This document shows positions 26,605-34,794 of a stretch of DNA of 64,000 nt, in pieces. The notes beneath the pieces were generated by a model. It was not told the origin of the DNA. It did no database searches and saw nothing but the letters and a program-made list of their open reading frames with translations. Numbering within the stretch: the first letter of the stretch is position 1; each line of letters starts with the position of its first letter. Both the position numbers and the translations under genes were made by a program. The DNA comes from Pseudoalteromonas umbrosa (GTDB lineage: Bacteria; Pseudomonadota; Gammaproteobacteria; Enterobacterales; Alteromonadaceae). The stretch lies in NCBI RefSeq assembly GCF_030125375.1, contig NZ_JASJUU010000001.1:248001-312000 (forward strand), written 5' to 3'.

Positions 26605-27963
26605 ATGAAAGTATCGTCTGCAAATGGTGTATTGGTTTACTCTTCAGTACCAGTGACCTCTTCTTTTGAAAAACCACAAAATAGCGCTGTGAGTGCGGAC
26701 ACGGTGTCTTTGTCAAAGCAAGCTATCAATAGCCATCCACTTTTAAGCAAACCTACGCTTATTCAAGGAGCTGCGGATTTATCTGGAGGCGCACAGCGCA
26801 ATGAAGCTGGTGAGGTGATAAGTTATAGTGGTTTGTCGTCACCAGCGCAGGTGGAGGATTTTATGGCAATCTTTGAGAGAATGTCACCTTCACATCAAAC
26901 TAAGCTGCGTTATTTGCCTGTGGATGAGTCATTTTTAACATTGGCTGATAAACTCACTGACCAGCAAATTGAAACTGTAATAGACAGCGTCTCTGCACTG
27001 TCAAAGCAATATGTGTCTCAGCAACAGAGCGGCCAAGAGCCAGTTAGTGATTACATTAACAATCTCAGCGCTTTATCAGATGATAAATTGGCAGTGACCC
27101 TGGACTTAACCAAGTCTGTATTTGGTTTGGGAGAGCAAGAGTTAGCTGATAGGGCACTTAGCAACCGCTATCCTGTTGGGGTTATTTGGGGCACTACAGA
27201 AGATAAGCGTTTATATAAACCTGATCATGCGCACCCTACACATGCGTTTATTACAAAAGAACCGCTTGGTGCAAAGATGATAGAAGATTTAACCCATGCG
27301 GCTCAAGCGTTCACCATGGATGAACTTACTCAACTGAAACAGGGTATAGAGGGAAGAAGCTATTTGGCGACACGCGGTATTTTGGATATGGCCGCGCTGG
27401 TGTCTGATAATGATAAAGAAAATCTATTTACATTATTAAGTGAAGAACATGCGCACACGGATGCGCTATTTAGCTTTTTTGGCACTCAGTCAGACAAATT
27501 AGCGTTTACGTCTTTTTATCATGCAAAGCAGGGCAGTGATATTGATGATGAAAACGTGGTTAAACTCTATTACACCTACAACACCGATTCTGATATGCAG
27601 CGCAAAGCCATGATGGGGGATATATTTAAATTGCATAGCCAGCAAGGACTAGAGTTCGTCAATAATGCAGTTAATATGTTACAACAGACGAATGCGTCAC
27701 AAAGAAGTGATATATGGCAGCAGTGGCAGGGCGAAACTACTGGCGCTGATGCTGTGTCTTTAGACGATTTAGCGCTTCAAATCGAGGCGAGTAAAGAAGA
27801 TGAAGACGATAAAAAGCAGCAACTACGTAATGAAATACGTGAAAGCTTTAAATGGAACTTTGCTAACGGATTTGATAGTTCCCTCGATGAGATTAGGGTC
27901 TCAAAAACCAATAAATCAGAGCAATGCTTTACTCATTTCTGCCCAAAAACGTGTTTAGAGTAG
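26605..27963 (+). CDS. Hypothetical protein, helix-rich, with Cys-rich tail
   Basis: Unrecognised protein of 452 residues without signal peptide or membrane segment. The N-terminus (MKVSSANGVLVYSS) resembles flagellar or type-III-secreted proteins only in composition, including a VSLSKQA segment. The remainder is helical and acidic. The last 15 residues (EQCFTHFCPKTCLE) hold three Cys although the preceding 430 have none that I can find, so the tail may come from a frameshift or fusion into non-native sequence. The gene is followed by a terminator at 28052. No function is proposed. Confidence 0.55.
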   Translation: MKVSSANGVLVYSSVPVTSSFEKPQNSAVSADTVSLSKQAINSHPLLSKPTLIQGAADLSGGAQRNEAGEVISYSGLSSPAQVEDFMAIFERMSPSHQTKLRYLPVDESFLTLADKLTDQQIETVIDSVSALSKQYVSQQQSGQEPVSDYINNLSALSDDKLAVTLDLTKSVFGLGEQELADRALSNRYPVGVIWGTTEDKRLYKPDHAHPTHAFITKEPLGAKMIEDLTHAAQAFTMDELTQLKQGIEGRSYLATRGILDMAALVSDNDKENLFTLLSEEHAHTDALFSFFGTQSDKLAFTSFYHAKQGSDIDDENVVKLYYTYNTDSDMQRKAMMGDIFKLHSQQGLEFVNNAVNMLQQTNASQRSDIWQQWQGETTGADAVSLDDLALQIEASKEDEDDKKQQLRNEIRESFKWNFANGFDSSLDEIRVSKTNKSEQCFTHFCPKTCLE

Positions 27964-28051
27964 TGCCTCTGGGCGAGAAGCGGCCATTAGAAATTTATTT
28001 CAAAAGTACTTTTCTTATGTCCAGTTACTCTGTGTTTCTCCTATAGTCAAG

Positions 28052-28080
28052 AAAACGAACCATTGGGTCGTTTTATTTTT
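28052..28080 (+). terminator. Terminator-like hairpin before the cassette array
   Basis: The imperfect palindrome AAAACGAACCATTGGGTCGTTTT is followed by ATTTTTT. It ends the transcript of the preceding hypothetical gene and begins a 124-bp segment that ends in an inverted copy at 28156-28175. Confidence 0.65.
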
Positions 28081-28155
28081 TCCGTAATTTCTATAATGAT
28101 TAAAAACATACCTGTAGTAACAAGTTAGTTAGTATGATAGAACTGGTACAATGAC

Positions 28156-28175
28156 AAAAACGACCCAATGGGTCG
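28156..28175. repeat. Inverted partner of the 28052 palindrome
   Basis: AAAAACGACCCAATGGGTCG, whose CGACCCA/TGGGTCG arms form a perfect 7-bp hairpin, matches the reverse complement of 28052-28070 at 18 of 19 positions. It lies 11 bp before the GTTATGT cassette boundary. Confidence 0.65.
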
Positions 28176-28207
28176 ATATTAAATTGTTATGTTTCTAGGG
28201 AGTATCG

Positions 28208-28558
28208 GTGATAAAGTTTTATATTTCAGTATTACTTTTGTTTTCTCTAAACGCTCATGCCAGCGAATCAGAACTGGATGTTGATTTCTTTTATCTTCAA
28301 TACATCATAAAGAGTGTTCGAAACTATTCACCTGAACAAAGTGAATGCCAATACACGTCAGATAATGCAAAATTATTAAATGAGTTTTTGAGCGCAAGCA
28401 ATAAAGGTGTTAACACTGCTAAATACTCTAGCGCTGATAAAAGTGAAATCAAATTATTTATGCCTACTCCAAAGAAAAATAGATCAGGACTGTATTTGAC
28501 TATCCAGTTAAAGGGTAACCAATGCGAAAGTTTTACACTTGGCGAGATCATGAATTAA
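28208..28558 (+). CDS. Cassette 1: small secreted protein, unknown
   Basis: Protein of 116 residues starting with GTG, with a signal peptide (MIKFYISVLLLFSLNAHA). The mature part is polar and charged, with two Cys (ECQ and NQCES regions) that could bridge. No family is recognised. It is the first open frame of the cassette array and the only gene between the 28186 boundary and attC1. The gene is too short and unique to assign a role; cassette-borne secreted proteins of this size occur often in Vibrio superintegrons. Confidence 0.55.
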   Translation: MIKFYISVLLLFSLNAHASESELDVDFFYLQYIIKSVRNYSPEQSECQYTSDNAKLLNEFLSASNKGVNTAKYSSADKSEIKLFMPTPKKNRSGLYLTIQLKGNQCESFTLGEIMN

Positions 28559-28576
28559 AGTTTAGAGCTTAAATAA

Positions 28577-28676
28577 ACATAACAAACGCATTAAAAATGA
28601 CGTCAAACGCTTGGCTGGCGCTCATTCTTCGCTAATTTTAGCCAAGTATTATCTGCATTTTATGCGGCCGTTAGGC
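28577..28676 (+). other. attC site 1 (VCR-like, 100 bp)
   Basis: R'' box ACATAAC at 28577-28583, inner arms CTTGGCT (28610-28616) and AGCCAAG (28640-28646), and R' GTTAGGC at 28670-28676. Start resembles the Vibrio cholerae repeat (...TAACAAACGC). Recombination point G|TTAGGC at 28670/28671. Confidence 0.85.
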
Positions 28677-28691
28677 TTACAAGGAAGAATA

Positions 28692-29195
28692 GTGAAAATT
28701 CATAGATTGATTATTTTTTCATTGCTTATTTATAGTAGCTACTCTCAATCAACTGAGTTGAAAATATTAGAGTTCAAAAGATATGGAGCAACACCGAGTC
28801 TAGAGTTGGCTTTAGTTAAAAGTGAAGGTTATCAGGCTAAGGATACTTTCAAGGTATTAGAGTTCACTCGAAAGGAGTTTAGTCTCAGGCTTATTGGCCA
28901 ATCGTCAGAAAAAACAAACAATGAGTTATTGGAATTTTACAAACAAAATTATAGCTCTGAATTAGTTGCAGCTAAGAAGTCTTCTGGTAATTTGCACAAC
29001 CCAGCACTCCACCCTCTAATGAAAGCATATGATCAAGCGTTAAAATCAACAACGTTGTTTCAAGATATCAATATAGAGCTGTCAAAAAGGGGATATGTTG
29101 TTTCTGAAATCGACTTTGAAAAATTTTCTATGTATAACGGTGTTATATCTATTCCTGATACATATATTTCAGTGGTGAGTAAGCCTAACAAATAA
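28692..29195 (+). CDS. Cassette 2: secreted protein, unknown
   Basis: Protein of 167 residues. The frame is open from 28611 inside attC1, but GTG at 28692 follows an AAGGAAG ribosome site and gives a signal peptide (VKIHRLIIFSLLIYSSYSQS). The mature protein is about 145 residues, lysine-rich and helical, and ends with a basic YVSEIDFEKFSMYN...SKPNK. The stop lies within the R'' end of attC2. No family recognised. Confidence 0.55.
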   Translation: MKIHRLIIFSLLIYSSYSQSTELKILEFKRYGATPSLELALVKSEGYQAKDTFKVLEFTRKEFSLRLIGQSSEKTNNELLEFYKQNYSSELVAAKKSSGNLHNPALHPLMKAYDQALKSTTLFQDINIELSKRGYVVSEIDFEKFSMYNGVISIPDTYISVVSKPNK

Positions 29196-29281
29196 ATCAA
29201 CACGGACTAATAAAGCTTGGCTTGGTTCGTGCTTCACCAATTATAGCCAAGCTTTATTAGTCCATTATTTGGGCGTTAGGC
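29183..29281 (+). other. attC site 2 with perfect 19-bp inner stem
   Basis: R'' GCCTAAC at 29183-29189; GTTAGGC at 29275-29281. The inner arms (29204-29222 and 29245-29263) are complementary over 19 bp without mismatch, GGACTAATAAAGCTTGGCT. The TAA stop of cassette 2 lies inside the site. Confidence 0.9.
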
Positions 29282-29293
29282 ATCAAGGAAAGT

Positions 29294-29827
29294 ATGGACG
29301 ATAACATTAAGATCGGAGATTGGGTCAGAAGCTACGGTTCAGGAATATGGAGAGTTCACCGAATTCTAGAGCTCAATGATTTTGATATTCAAAGTCAAAC
29401 TAACAAACCTAGAACTGTCATTTTCTCTTCACGCTTAGTAAACGACTCTTATAAGTGCTCCTTTTCAACAGAAAGCTGTGATTCAGCATTTGTTTATCAT
29501 TTGGATTCAAACGAAAAAGAAGAATTGGATTCGTTTATGAAAAGCAACCCTGAGCTTGTTGCAAAGTTTTATGCTTACAAACCTAAGAGTATAGATGCAG
29601 TTTACAACGCCAACGTAAATATACCCGCATCAGGGAGTCAGGCTTACTTGGAAGAAGTACTATCTTCGTTCCAAGAGTTAAACTTAGAACAGTTATATAA
29701 CCAGCTATTTGAATCTAAAATTGGCTCAAGTGGTGCAAAGGGGTGGACAGCTCAATTCGTATCAAGTAATCATGAGAGCCTTAATGGAAAATTGTTATAT
29801 AGCTTTTCAAAGGTATTGGCATTTTGA
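29294..29827 (+). CDS. Cassette 3: cytoplasmic protein, unknown
   Basis: Protein of 177 residues with no signal peptide or membrane segment. The N-terminus KIGDWVRSYGSGIWRVHRIL resembles an SH3/KOW-like beta segment that could bind nucleic acid or a partner protein, and the middle is acidic and helical. Three cysteines occur in YKCSFSTESCDS. ATG starts 13 bp inside the cassette after an AAGGAAAG ribosome site; the stop precedes the GCCTAAC of attC3 by one base. No family recognised. Confidence 0.55.
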   Translation: MDDNIKIGDWVRSYGSGIWRVHRILELNDFDIQSQTNKPRTVIFSSRLVNDSYKCSFSTESCDSAFVYHLDSNEKEELDSFMKSNPELVAKFYAYKPKSIDAVYNANVNIPASGSQAYLEEVLSSFQELNLEQLYNQLFESKIGSSGAKGWTAQFVSSNHESLNGKLLYSFSKVLAF

Positions 29828-29828
29828 T

Positions 29829-29932
29829 GCCTAACAAAGCAAATTAAAAGTGCGGACAAAAACCAGTTGGCTTTGTTCGTGCCTTACAAATTTTAGCCAA
29901 CTAATTTTTGCCGTTTATTTGCGGCGTTAGAG
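29829..29932 (+). other. attC site 3 (VCR-like, 104 bp)
   Basis: R'' GCCTAAC at 29829-29835 and a degenerate R' GTTAGAG at 29926-29932. The inner arms CCAGTTGGCT and AGCCAACT plus flanking CGGACAAAAA/TTTTTGCCG keep the fold. Shares the TTGGCTTTGTTCGTGC/TTTTAGCCAA core with site 2. Confidence 0.8.
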
Positions 29933-29956
29933 TTTTCGTTAGACATGGAGATACAT

Positions 29957-30814
29957 ATGAAAAAATCTACTGAAAAGCTTTTGGCTTATTTGTTTGGCGT
30001 AATATTCGTAATTGCTATTTTAGGTATCGCTATTTTTATACCAAGCCCAAAGCCCTTTCAATATGAAGTATTCAAAATTGTATTGGCTTTGGCAACAGCT
30101 GGTGTTGCAGCATTCATACCGGGATTTCTGAATGTACAAGTAGGAAGCTGGGTGAGAGCGGGAGGATCAATAGCGGTATTTGTAATTGTATTCTTCTTTA
30201 GCCCTGCAAAGTTAGCACTTGATGAACAACCAACTATCACTGCTGACGACATGCTCAAAGCTTATGAATTAGGCCGAAGCTTAGAATATGTTAAAGATGA
30301 AATTGATAATCACATCAGTTACAAAAACGGCACTGGTGAATTTGATGATATGGCAGATCTTATTTATACCAATGAAAAGATGGAAGCTATTAGGTACATG
30401 GAGTATTTGGGGTTTGATCGAAATGATGAGTTAGCAATGTTAAGAACAAGGACACTCTCTGAGTGGGAGGGGGTTAATGAGGCTTGGGAGCTAATATCAC
30501 GCCTAGAAGGCTACTTGGAAAAAAAGTCAAAAACGTTGTTTTACCTCTTCAGGGCATCGTTTATCTCTGAACGAATCAATGCCACGATTCAAGAAAATCC
30601 TGATGAAAGTATATCTTCATGGAGCGAGGAGCTTCTAACATACTTAGAATGGTTGTCTAAAAATACACCTGAATTGAAAGAGCTAGAATACAAGTCTGTA
30701 ATCAATAACACTGACAATGACATGCGCTATTTAGATGTTACTGAAAATCTTCTAGAAATTTTGCAAAACAACTCTAACAAATCAATGCAGCCGACCGCTG
30801 AAAGCGGCGGCTGA
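29957..30814 (+). CDS. Cassette 4: membrane protein with cytoplasmic helical domain, unknown
   Basis: Protein of 285 residues; ATG 29957 preferred to ATG 29945 because GGAG lies six bases before it. Hydrophobic segments at about 8-27, 42-58 and 65-80 are followed by a polar helical cytoplasmic region (about 95-275) rich in Glu and Lys. The C-terminal SMQPTAESGG is not native coding sequence: it is translated from the stem of attC4, a known artefact of cassettes where the stop lies in the attC. No family recognised. A membrane-anchored sensor-like protein would fit, but that is a guess. Confidence 0.6.
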   Translation: MKKSTEKLLAYLFGVIFVIAILGIAIFIPSPKPFQYEVFKIVLALATAGVAAFIPGFLNVQVGSWVRAGGSIAVFVIVFFFSPAKLALDEQPTITADDMLKAYELGRSLEYVKDEIDNHISYKNGTGEFDDMADLIYTNEKMEAIRYMEYLGFDRNDELAMLRTRTLSEWEGVNEAWELISRLEGYLEKKSKTLFYLFRASFISERINATIQENPDESISSWSEELLTYLEWLSKNTPELKELEYKSVINNTDNDMRYLDVTENLLEILQNNSNKSMQPTAESGG

Positions 30815-30828
30815 TTAAAGCGTTATGA
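30772..30828 (+). other. attC site 4, short 57-bp type
   Basis: R'' CTCTAAC at 30772-30778 and GTTATGA at 30822-30828. Stem CAGCCGACCGCT (30788-30799), loop GAA, AGCGGCGGCTG (30803-30813), perfectly paired except an extrahelical A. Much shorter than sites 1-3 and overlapping the end of cassette 4. Confidence 0.8.
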
Positions 30829-31006
30829 GCGACTTTATCTGGCACATAGCTGCCCCTCATCTTCTAACACGTTTATGTCCAAAAACGAGCTAGAGCGACA
30901 GTTTGCTTTTCGCTCATAGCAGACCTAATCAACTGTACGATTTGATCGAATCAATAAGTTAAAAATGTCAGATCAGATATGAGCTACTACAAATAAGTTT
31001 CAGAAA

Positions 31007-32320
31007 CTAAAGCGTTTTATCTTTGTTTGCCACATTAAGTGTTTGAAAAAATGCATACGCATCAAACTTTGTGCTTTGAGATAACTGAGTCATTGAGTTT
31101 ACCAGCTCGCTCGGTAAGTGTGATTGTATGCCATTTAAAAACGTTGCCACAGACGCCGGTTTACCTGATTCTATTTGTTGATTAAAACTCTGCCATGTAT
31201 CAAATATATCTAGTTGTTTGTCTTCTTGTACAAGGACGTGATTGATTTCGTTTATAAGTACAAGCCCGCAATTATAATGTAATCGCGAGTTAGATTTTAC
31301 AGCGCGGATGTAGTTGGGCTCTTGTTTTAACCCTTCAAGACAATGACGCTGTGCACTCAGTATTTTTTCAGATAACAAGCCAGTATTGTTTGCCACGTTT
31401 GCAGACGCGACCCCCGCTAAAAATTCAGCAGCGCCTTCATGTAGCCAAGCTTCTGATGGGTTTTCAATGTCAGATCCTTGCTTTTGATAAAGGTGTGCTA
31501 CCTCATGGGCAAAAAACCAAAAAATGGAATTGCTATTCACTTTTTCAATGGCTTTTTCTCCATACCAATGCAGAAAAATTTGATCGGATAAGGTACCGCC
31601 TTGATGGCCATATCGACCGTCATTGGTTTCACTAAATGAAGCGAATAAAGCCGGTCTATAATCTAATGTGCCCATTTTATCTGCAAAGAAGTCCATCAAT
31701 TTAGGCAAATCTTTTTCAATGTGCTTCTTTAAGGTGGGAGGTAAGCGGCCATCAATTAAACTGACAAAGTGGGTATCTTCAATGGGTGCTTGATGTCCAA
31801 CATAGACCTTTTGACCACTGTCTTTGCCTACCCACTGCACGTAGCTTTTATGCACTTTGCCATCAACAATAATATGATTGCTAGGCGCTTTGATTACGAT
31901 TGGCCATGCGTTAGCATTTTCAGCACAGATTGATGCGCAAGCAAAAAAACGTCCTGAATGAAGTAACATGCCTTCATCTGAAAATGGCGAGAATGGGGCA
32001 TATTCCTTTGGTAATGGCGTATAGGTTGGTGTGAGTTTTACTGCGACCTGAGTGAACGGGCGGCCATCTTTTCTAATTATACTTTCTTCAGATTTGTTCT
32101 TATCAAAACTTATTAGATACTTTGGATTATCTGGTTGCCACCTTTTGACTCTGGAATTATCAGGGGTTCTCTTAAACACCAATTTTTCAACGGGCTTATC
32201 AATTTGATAAGTGACACGCCATGTATTGTCTGAATGTTTCTCAATGAGAGTAGTGACTTCTGCTGCGTATGATAAGGATGAGATAAAAGATAAAATAACA
32301 AAAATTATTTTATAAAACAT
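31007..32320 (-). CDS. Exported gluzincin-type zinc metallopeptidase
   Basis: Predicted exported protein of 437 residues with a signal peptide (1-19). The zinc motif is FFAHEVAHLYQ (H272, H276) followed after 18 residues by Glu295 in WLHEGAAEF, the HEXXH-X18-E spacing of M1-like gluzincins. The N-terminal half is beta-rich. The family is like the M1/M61-like uncharacterised periplasmic peptidases; substrate unknown. Two cysteines (FACASICA) could pair. It lies at the right edge of the cassette array, reading toward it. Confidence 0.75.
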   Translation of the reverse strand: MFYKIIFVILSFISSLSYAAEVTTLIEKHSDNTWRVTYQIDKPVEKLVFKRTPDNSRVKRWQPDNPKYLISFDKNKSEESIIRKDGRPFTQVAVKLTPTYTPLPKEYAPFSPFSDEGMLLHSGRFFACASICAENANAWPIVIKAPSNHIIVDGKVHKSYVQWVGKDSGQKVYVGHQAPIEDTHFVSLIDGRLPPTLKKHIEKDLPKLMDFFADKMGTLDYRPALFASFSETNDGRYGHQGGTLSDQIFLHWYGEKAIEKVNSNSIFWFFAHEVAHLYQKQGSDIENPSEAWLHEGAAEFLAGVASANVANNTGLLSEKILSAQRHCLEGLKQEPNYIRAVKSNSRLHYNCGLVLINEINHVLVQEDKQLDIFDTWQSFNQQIESGKPASVATFLNGIQSHLPSELVNSMTQLSQSTKFDAYAFFQTLNVANKDKTL

Positions 32321-32486
32321 TATGTAAACCTATCTATATTTTTATTGTTATAATTTCAGCATGAATTTATAACAAGGTATATTTATTTGTGCTGAACAGG
32401 TTTCTTTAAATAGACTTTCGAGGTGGGATTAGTTTTTATTTGATTTTTATTGACTAAATTATTTTATAATTAGTGTCATAAATTAA

Positions 32487-33209
32487 TTACTCCGATATTT
32501 TTACTGGCCTTGGTCTGTCGAATAAATAGCCCTATGCCAGATCTACACCAATAGACTTTGCAGCAGTAAGTTGGGCTTTATTTTCTATCCCTTCATCTAG
32601 AATCTTACCGCCATATTGATAGACAGCTTTGAACACTTGCTTTAATTCACTGATGACCTGCTTATTTTTATATAATTGATCTATAATAAAAATTAAGATC
32701 TTGGCGACATCAGACTATGCAATTTTGATGGTCTCTAGCTCAAAGAAGCCACGTCATCAAGCCAAATTTGATAGCCAAGCTGACGTAAAGCGTCCATTTT
32801 TGTTTTTAAGGGCCCCCAATCCTCAACTGGCATATATTCTGTTAACTCTAGGCAAACATGCTTTGAGTGGGGATGATTAATCTGCACACTAAAGAGCCTT
32901 TTGGACGCAATATTGACAATCAGCATGCAGGGTTGTTGTACATGGCATAGCTTCTCATTGTGTTTTTAAGTGGGTGTTTAATTCATTACACAAGAGCAGG
33001 CTAATATAGGGAGCGGTATGGTTGTCTCCTAATTGGCTACTCTCAAACCATAATTCAGCTTGTTCGAAATTGTGTTCTACTAATGTCACATGTGTTTTGT
33101 TTTGCAGGTTGTTGGCAAATGTTCGCCAAATCTCCTTGCTGGTTTCCAGACCAAATCGATCAGTGACAAAATGCCACCTGCAAAGTTTGATCAAAATTTT
33201 TGTCAGCAA
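32487..33209 (-). pseudogene. Decayed EAL (cyclic-di-GMP phosphodiesterase) gene
   Basis: Minus-strand translation in mixed frames keeps EAL landmarks: LELTEYMPVEDW, GYQIWLDDVAS, ILDEGIENKAQL and GVDLA*GYLFDRPRPV. These correspond to the ELTES, DDF, AEGVET and QGYLF blocks of EAL domains, but with in-frame stops after LS, before SDVAK and within the LAQGY position, plus frame changes near 32930-32960. The LDD block lacks the following GxGxS segment. The remaining upstream part (33000-33209) no longer shows a domain. A functional phosphodiesterase cannot be made. Confidence 0.8.
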
Positions 33210-33703
33210 GGCATGCTCAAAAGTTTAAATAGTAATCATTTTGCTTATTTCATGTAAGTGTATCTTGCAGCCTTAAAAATAAATCGTGGGTGCATAATTA
33301 CTCATGAATTAACTCGGAATATAATTACCCAATTAAATATTTATTCTGTTAACGGATACGTAAGGCTATTTACACATATCTACATGATGGGATTTTATAT
33401 TATAAATGTTGCATATATGTTTGATAATTCTCTGGCTGGTTATGCTGCTGTAATGAAGATAATTTATATCCACTAATTTACCCTATCTATATGAAAATGT
33501 TTGAAAAAATACTTTTTTTTGTATTTAATGCGCGGCAATGGATATGGGCCATAAGTACAGGGATAGAGTTTTTGCTTTAAGTGGTATTTTTTTGATCGCA
33601 GCAAAACCGGTATGTCCAATATTCCTTTTACTTATTACTGCTCAGTCCCCTCTTAATTAATAAAACAACATGAATGTTGAATAAATGCTATTGGGAAACA
33701 GCA
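33210..33703. other. Intergenic region, no gene seen
   Basis: About 490 bp between the EAL pseudogene and the outer-membrane protein gene. A 72-codon frame at 33258 starts with GTG, has no ribosome site and no recognisable content, so it is not called. Possibly part of the original upstream end of the decayed gene. Confidence 0.4.
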
Positions 33704-34669
33704 ATGAAATACTCTCTCGCTTTGTTTGGATTATTTAGTAGTGTCGCAGTGAGTGCGGAATCCGCAGTGGATATCAAACCCCTTCCTTCTTTTAGTGAAA
33801 TCAGACTTGGTTTTGAAACCATAAATTATAATGAGTCTTTGTCTGACGTGGCAGGGTTTGGTGAGCTTTCTCAGTCGGTGTCTGTGACGAACCCGACCAT
33901 CAGGCAACTTTCATATACAGGCATAGATGAAAAGTGGGGATATTATATTGGTAGTGCTGCGACTATTGCTACGGCTATTGACTCAGAAACTTGGTCTTTA
34001 AAAGACTTTGGCGCTATTCAAAGCAATGACTTTAAAGTAAAAGCGAATGAAATAGCCTTTACAGGCGCTTACAACTATACCCCAGCTATGCAAATAACAA
34101 TGGGTATGCGAATTTACACTTCAAGTTTTACGCGCTCGAACTTTAAGTTTGCTAACCCTGGTGCGACTAACTTTGACCTTGCTTTGCAGGCTTTGCCAAG
34201 GGACGAGCATGATCCAGTTGCTCGTTTTGATTTGCCTGGACAGGCAAAAGATGGTGATGATGTACTGCAAAACAATCCTTCTTCTATTGTTTCTGTGGTA
34301 TCTGTTACCGAAGATCAAATGGGTGTACTTGCGTCTTTAGGTGCGCGATATGACAGTAAATTGTCAAAATCTTTCGAAAATTTGAGTTGGTATGCGGAAG
34401 GTGAACTAACGGTACCGGTTTATAGCCATGTGCAAAACACCAAATTTGAAACAACTTCTCTCACTGATAGCTTTAATGGCTGGGGTTTTATGGCCAGAGC
34501 GGGTGTGAGATATCAAGTTGCTGAACATATCGCATTAATGACTGGCATTGATACCTACTACAAAGAAAGAAGTGCGGTCTCAGAAGAAGTCAACGGGCGT
34601 AGATATCGCGTGCCAAATACTGAGTATTCAAACATCTCTATCACTGCTGGCTTGCAGTGGAGCTATTAA
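33704..34669 (+). CDS. Outer-membrane beta-barrel protein, unknown
   Basis: Exported protein of 321 residues from ATG 33704 (GGGA ribosome site), with signal peptide ending SAES. It consists of alternating beta strands (GYYIGSAATIATAID, MQITMGMRIYTSS, LASLGARYDS, SWYAEGELTVPVYS) and ends in ITAGLQWSY, the C-terminal aromatic signature used by the BAM complex. An outer-membrane barrel is well supported; the cargo is unknown. It precedes a surface lipoprotein gene by 125 bp and may share its transcript. Confidence 0.75.
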   Translation: MKYSLALFGLFSSVAVSAESAVDIKPLPSFSEIRLGFETINYNESLSDVAGFGELSQSVSVTNPTIRQLSYTGIDEKWGYYIGSAATIATAIDSETWSLKDFGAIQSNDFKVKANEIAFTGAYNYTPAMQITMGMRIYTSSFTRSNFKFANPGATNFDLALQALPRDEHDPVARFDLPGQAKDGDDVLQNNPSSIVSVVSVTEDQMGVLASLGARYDSKLSKSFENLSWYAEGELTVPVYSHVQNTKFETTSLTDSFNGWGFMARAGVRYQVAEHIALMTGIDTYYKERSAVSEEVNGRRYRVPNTEYSNISITAGLQWSY

Positions 34670-34794
34670 TTTTTGAGTGAATTTTAGACTAGTCAATTCG
34701 GACTAAATTACACAGTTTATGGATGTGACTGCTGACTAGCATATGCTTGCCAGCAGCTGGAAAACAAAAAAACAATTTACATTAAGGAAGTAAC

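Larger units (their letters stand above)
28187..30822 (+). mobile_element. Integron gene-cassette array without integrase (CALIN), four cassettes
   Basis: Four consecutive ORF-plus-attC units, all in the same orientation, from a GTTATGT boundary at 28186 to GTTATGA at 30822: cassettes of about 484, 605, 651 and 896 bp. Sites 1-3 are VCR-like, ~100 bp, sharing the core TTGGCT...AATTTTAGCCAA; site 4 is a short 57-bp type. Each ORF is read toward its own attC, as in integron cassettes. No intI gene or attI is in the window. Upstream of 28186 there is no clear attC, so the left boundary could be an attI remnant, a degraded attC or a deletion point. Confidence 0.85.

Noticed and set aside
28110..28192. 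attC site upstream of cassette 1
   Set aside because: TAACAAG and GTTATG ends can pair, but the hairpin is off-centre and inner arms are missing.
28611..28691. Upstream extension of the cassette 2 ORF
   Set aside because: Begins with TTG inside attC1; the GTG at 28692 has a ribosome site and a signal peptide.
30829..30930. Fifth attC or small cassette after attC4
   Set aside because: TTATGAGCGA/TCGCTCATAG pair exists but no R' core site follows.
33258..33476. 72-codon plus-strand ORF
   Set aside because: GTG start without ribosome site, AT-driven composition, in a pseudogene-associated gap.
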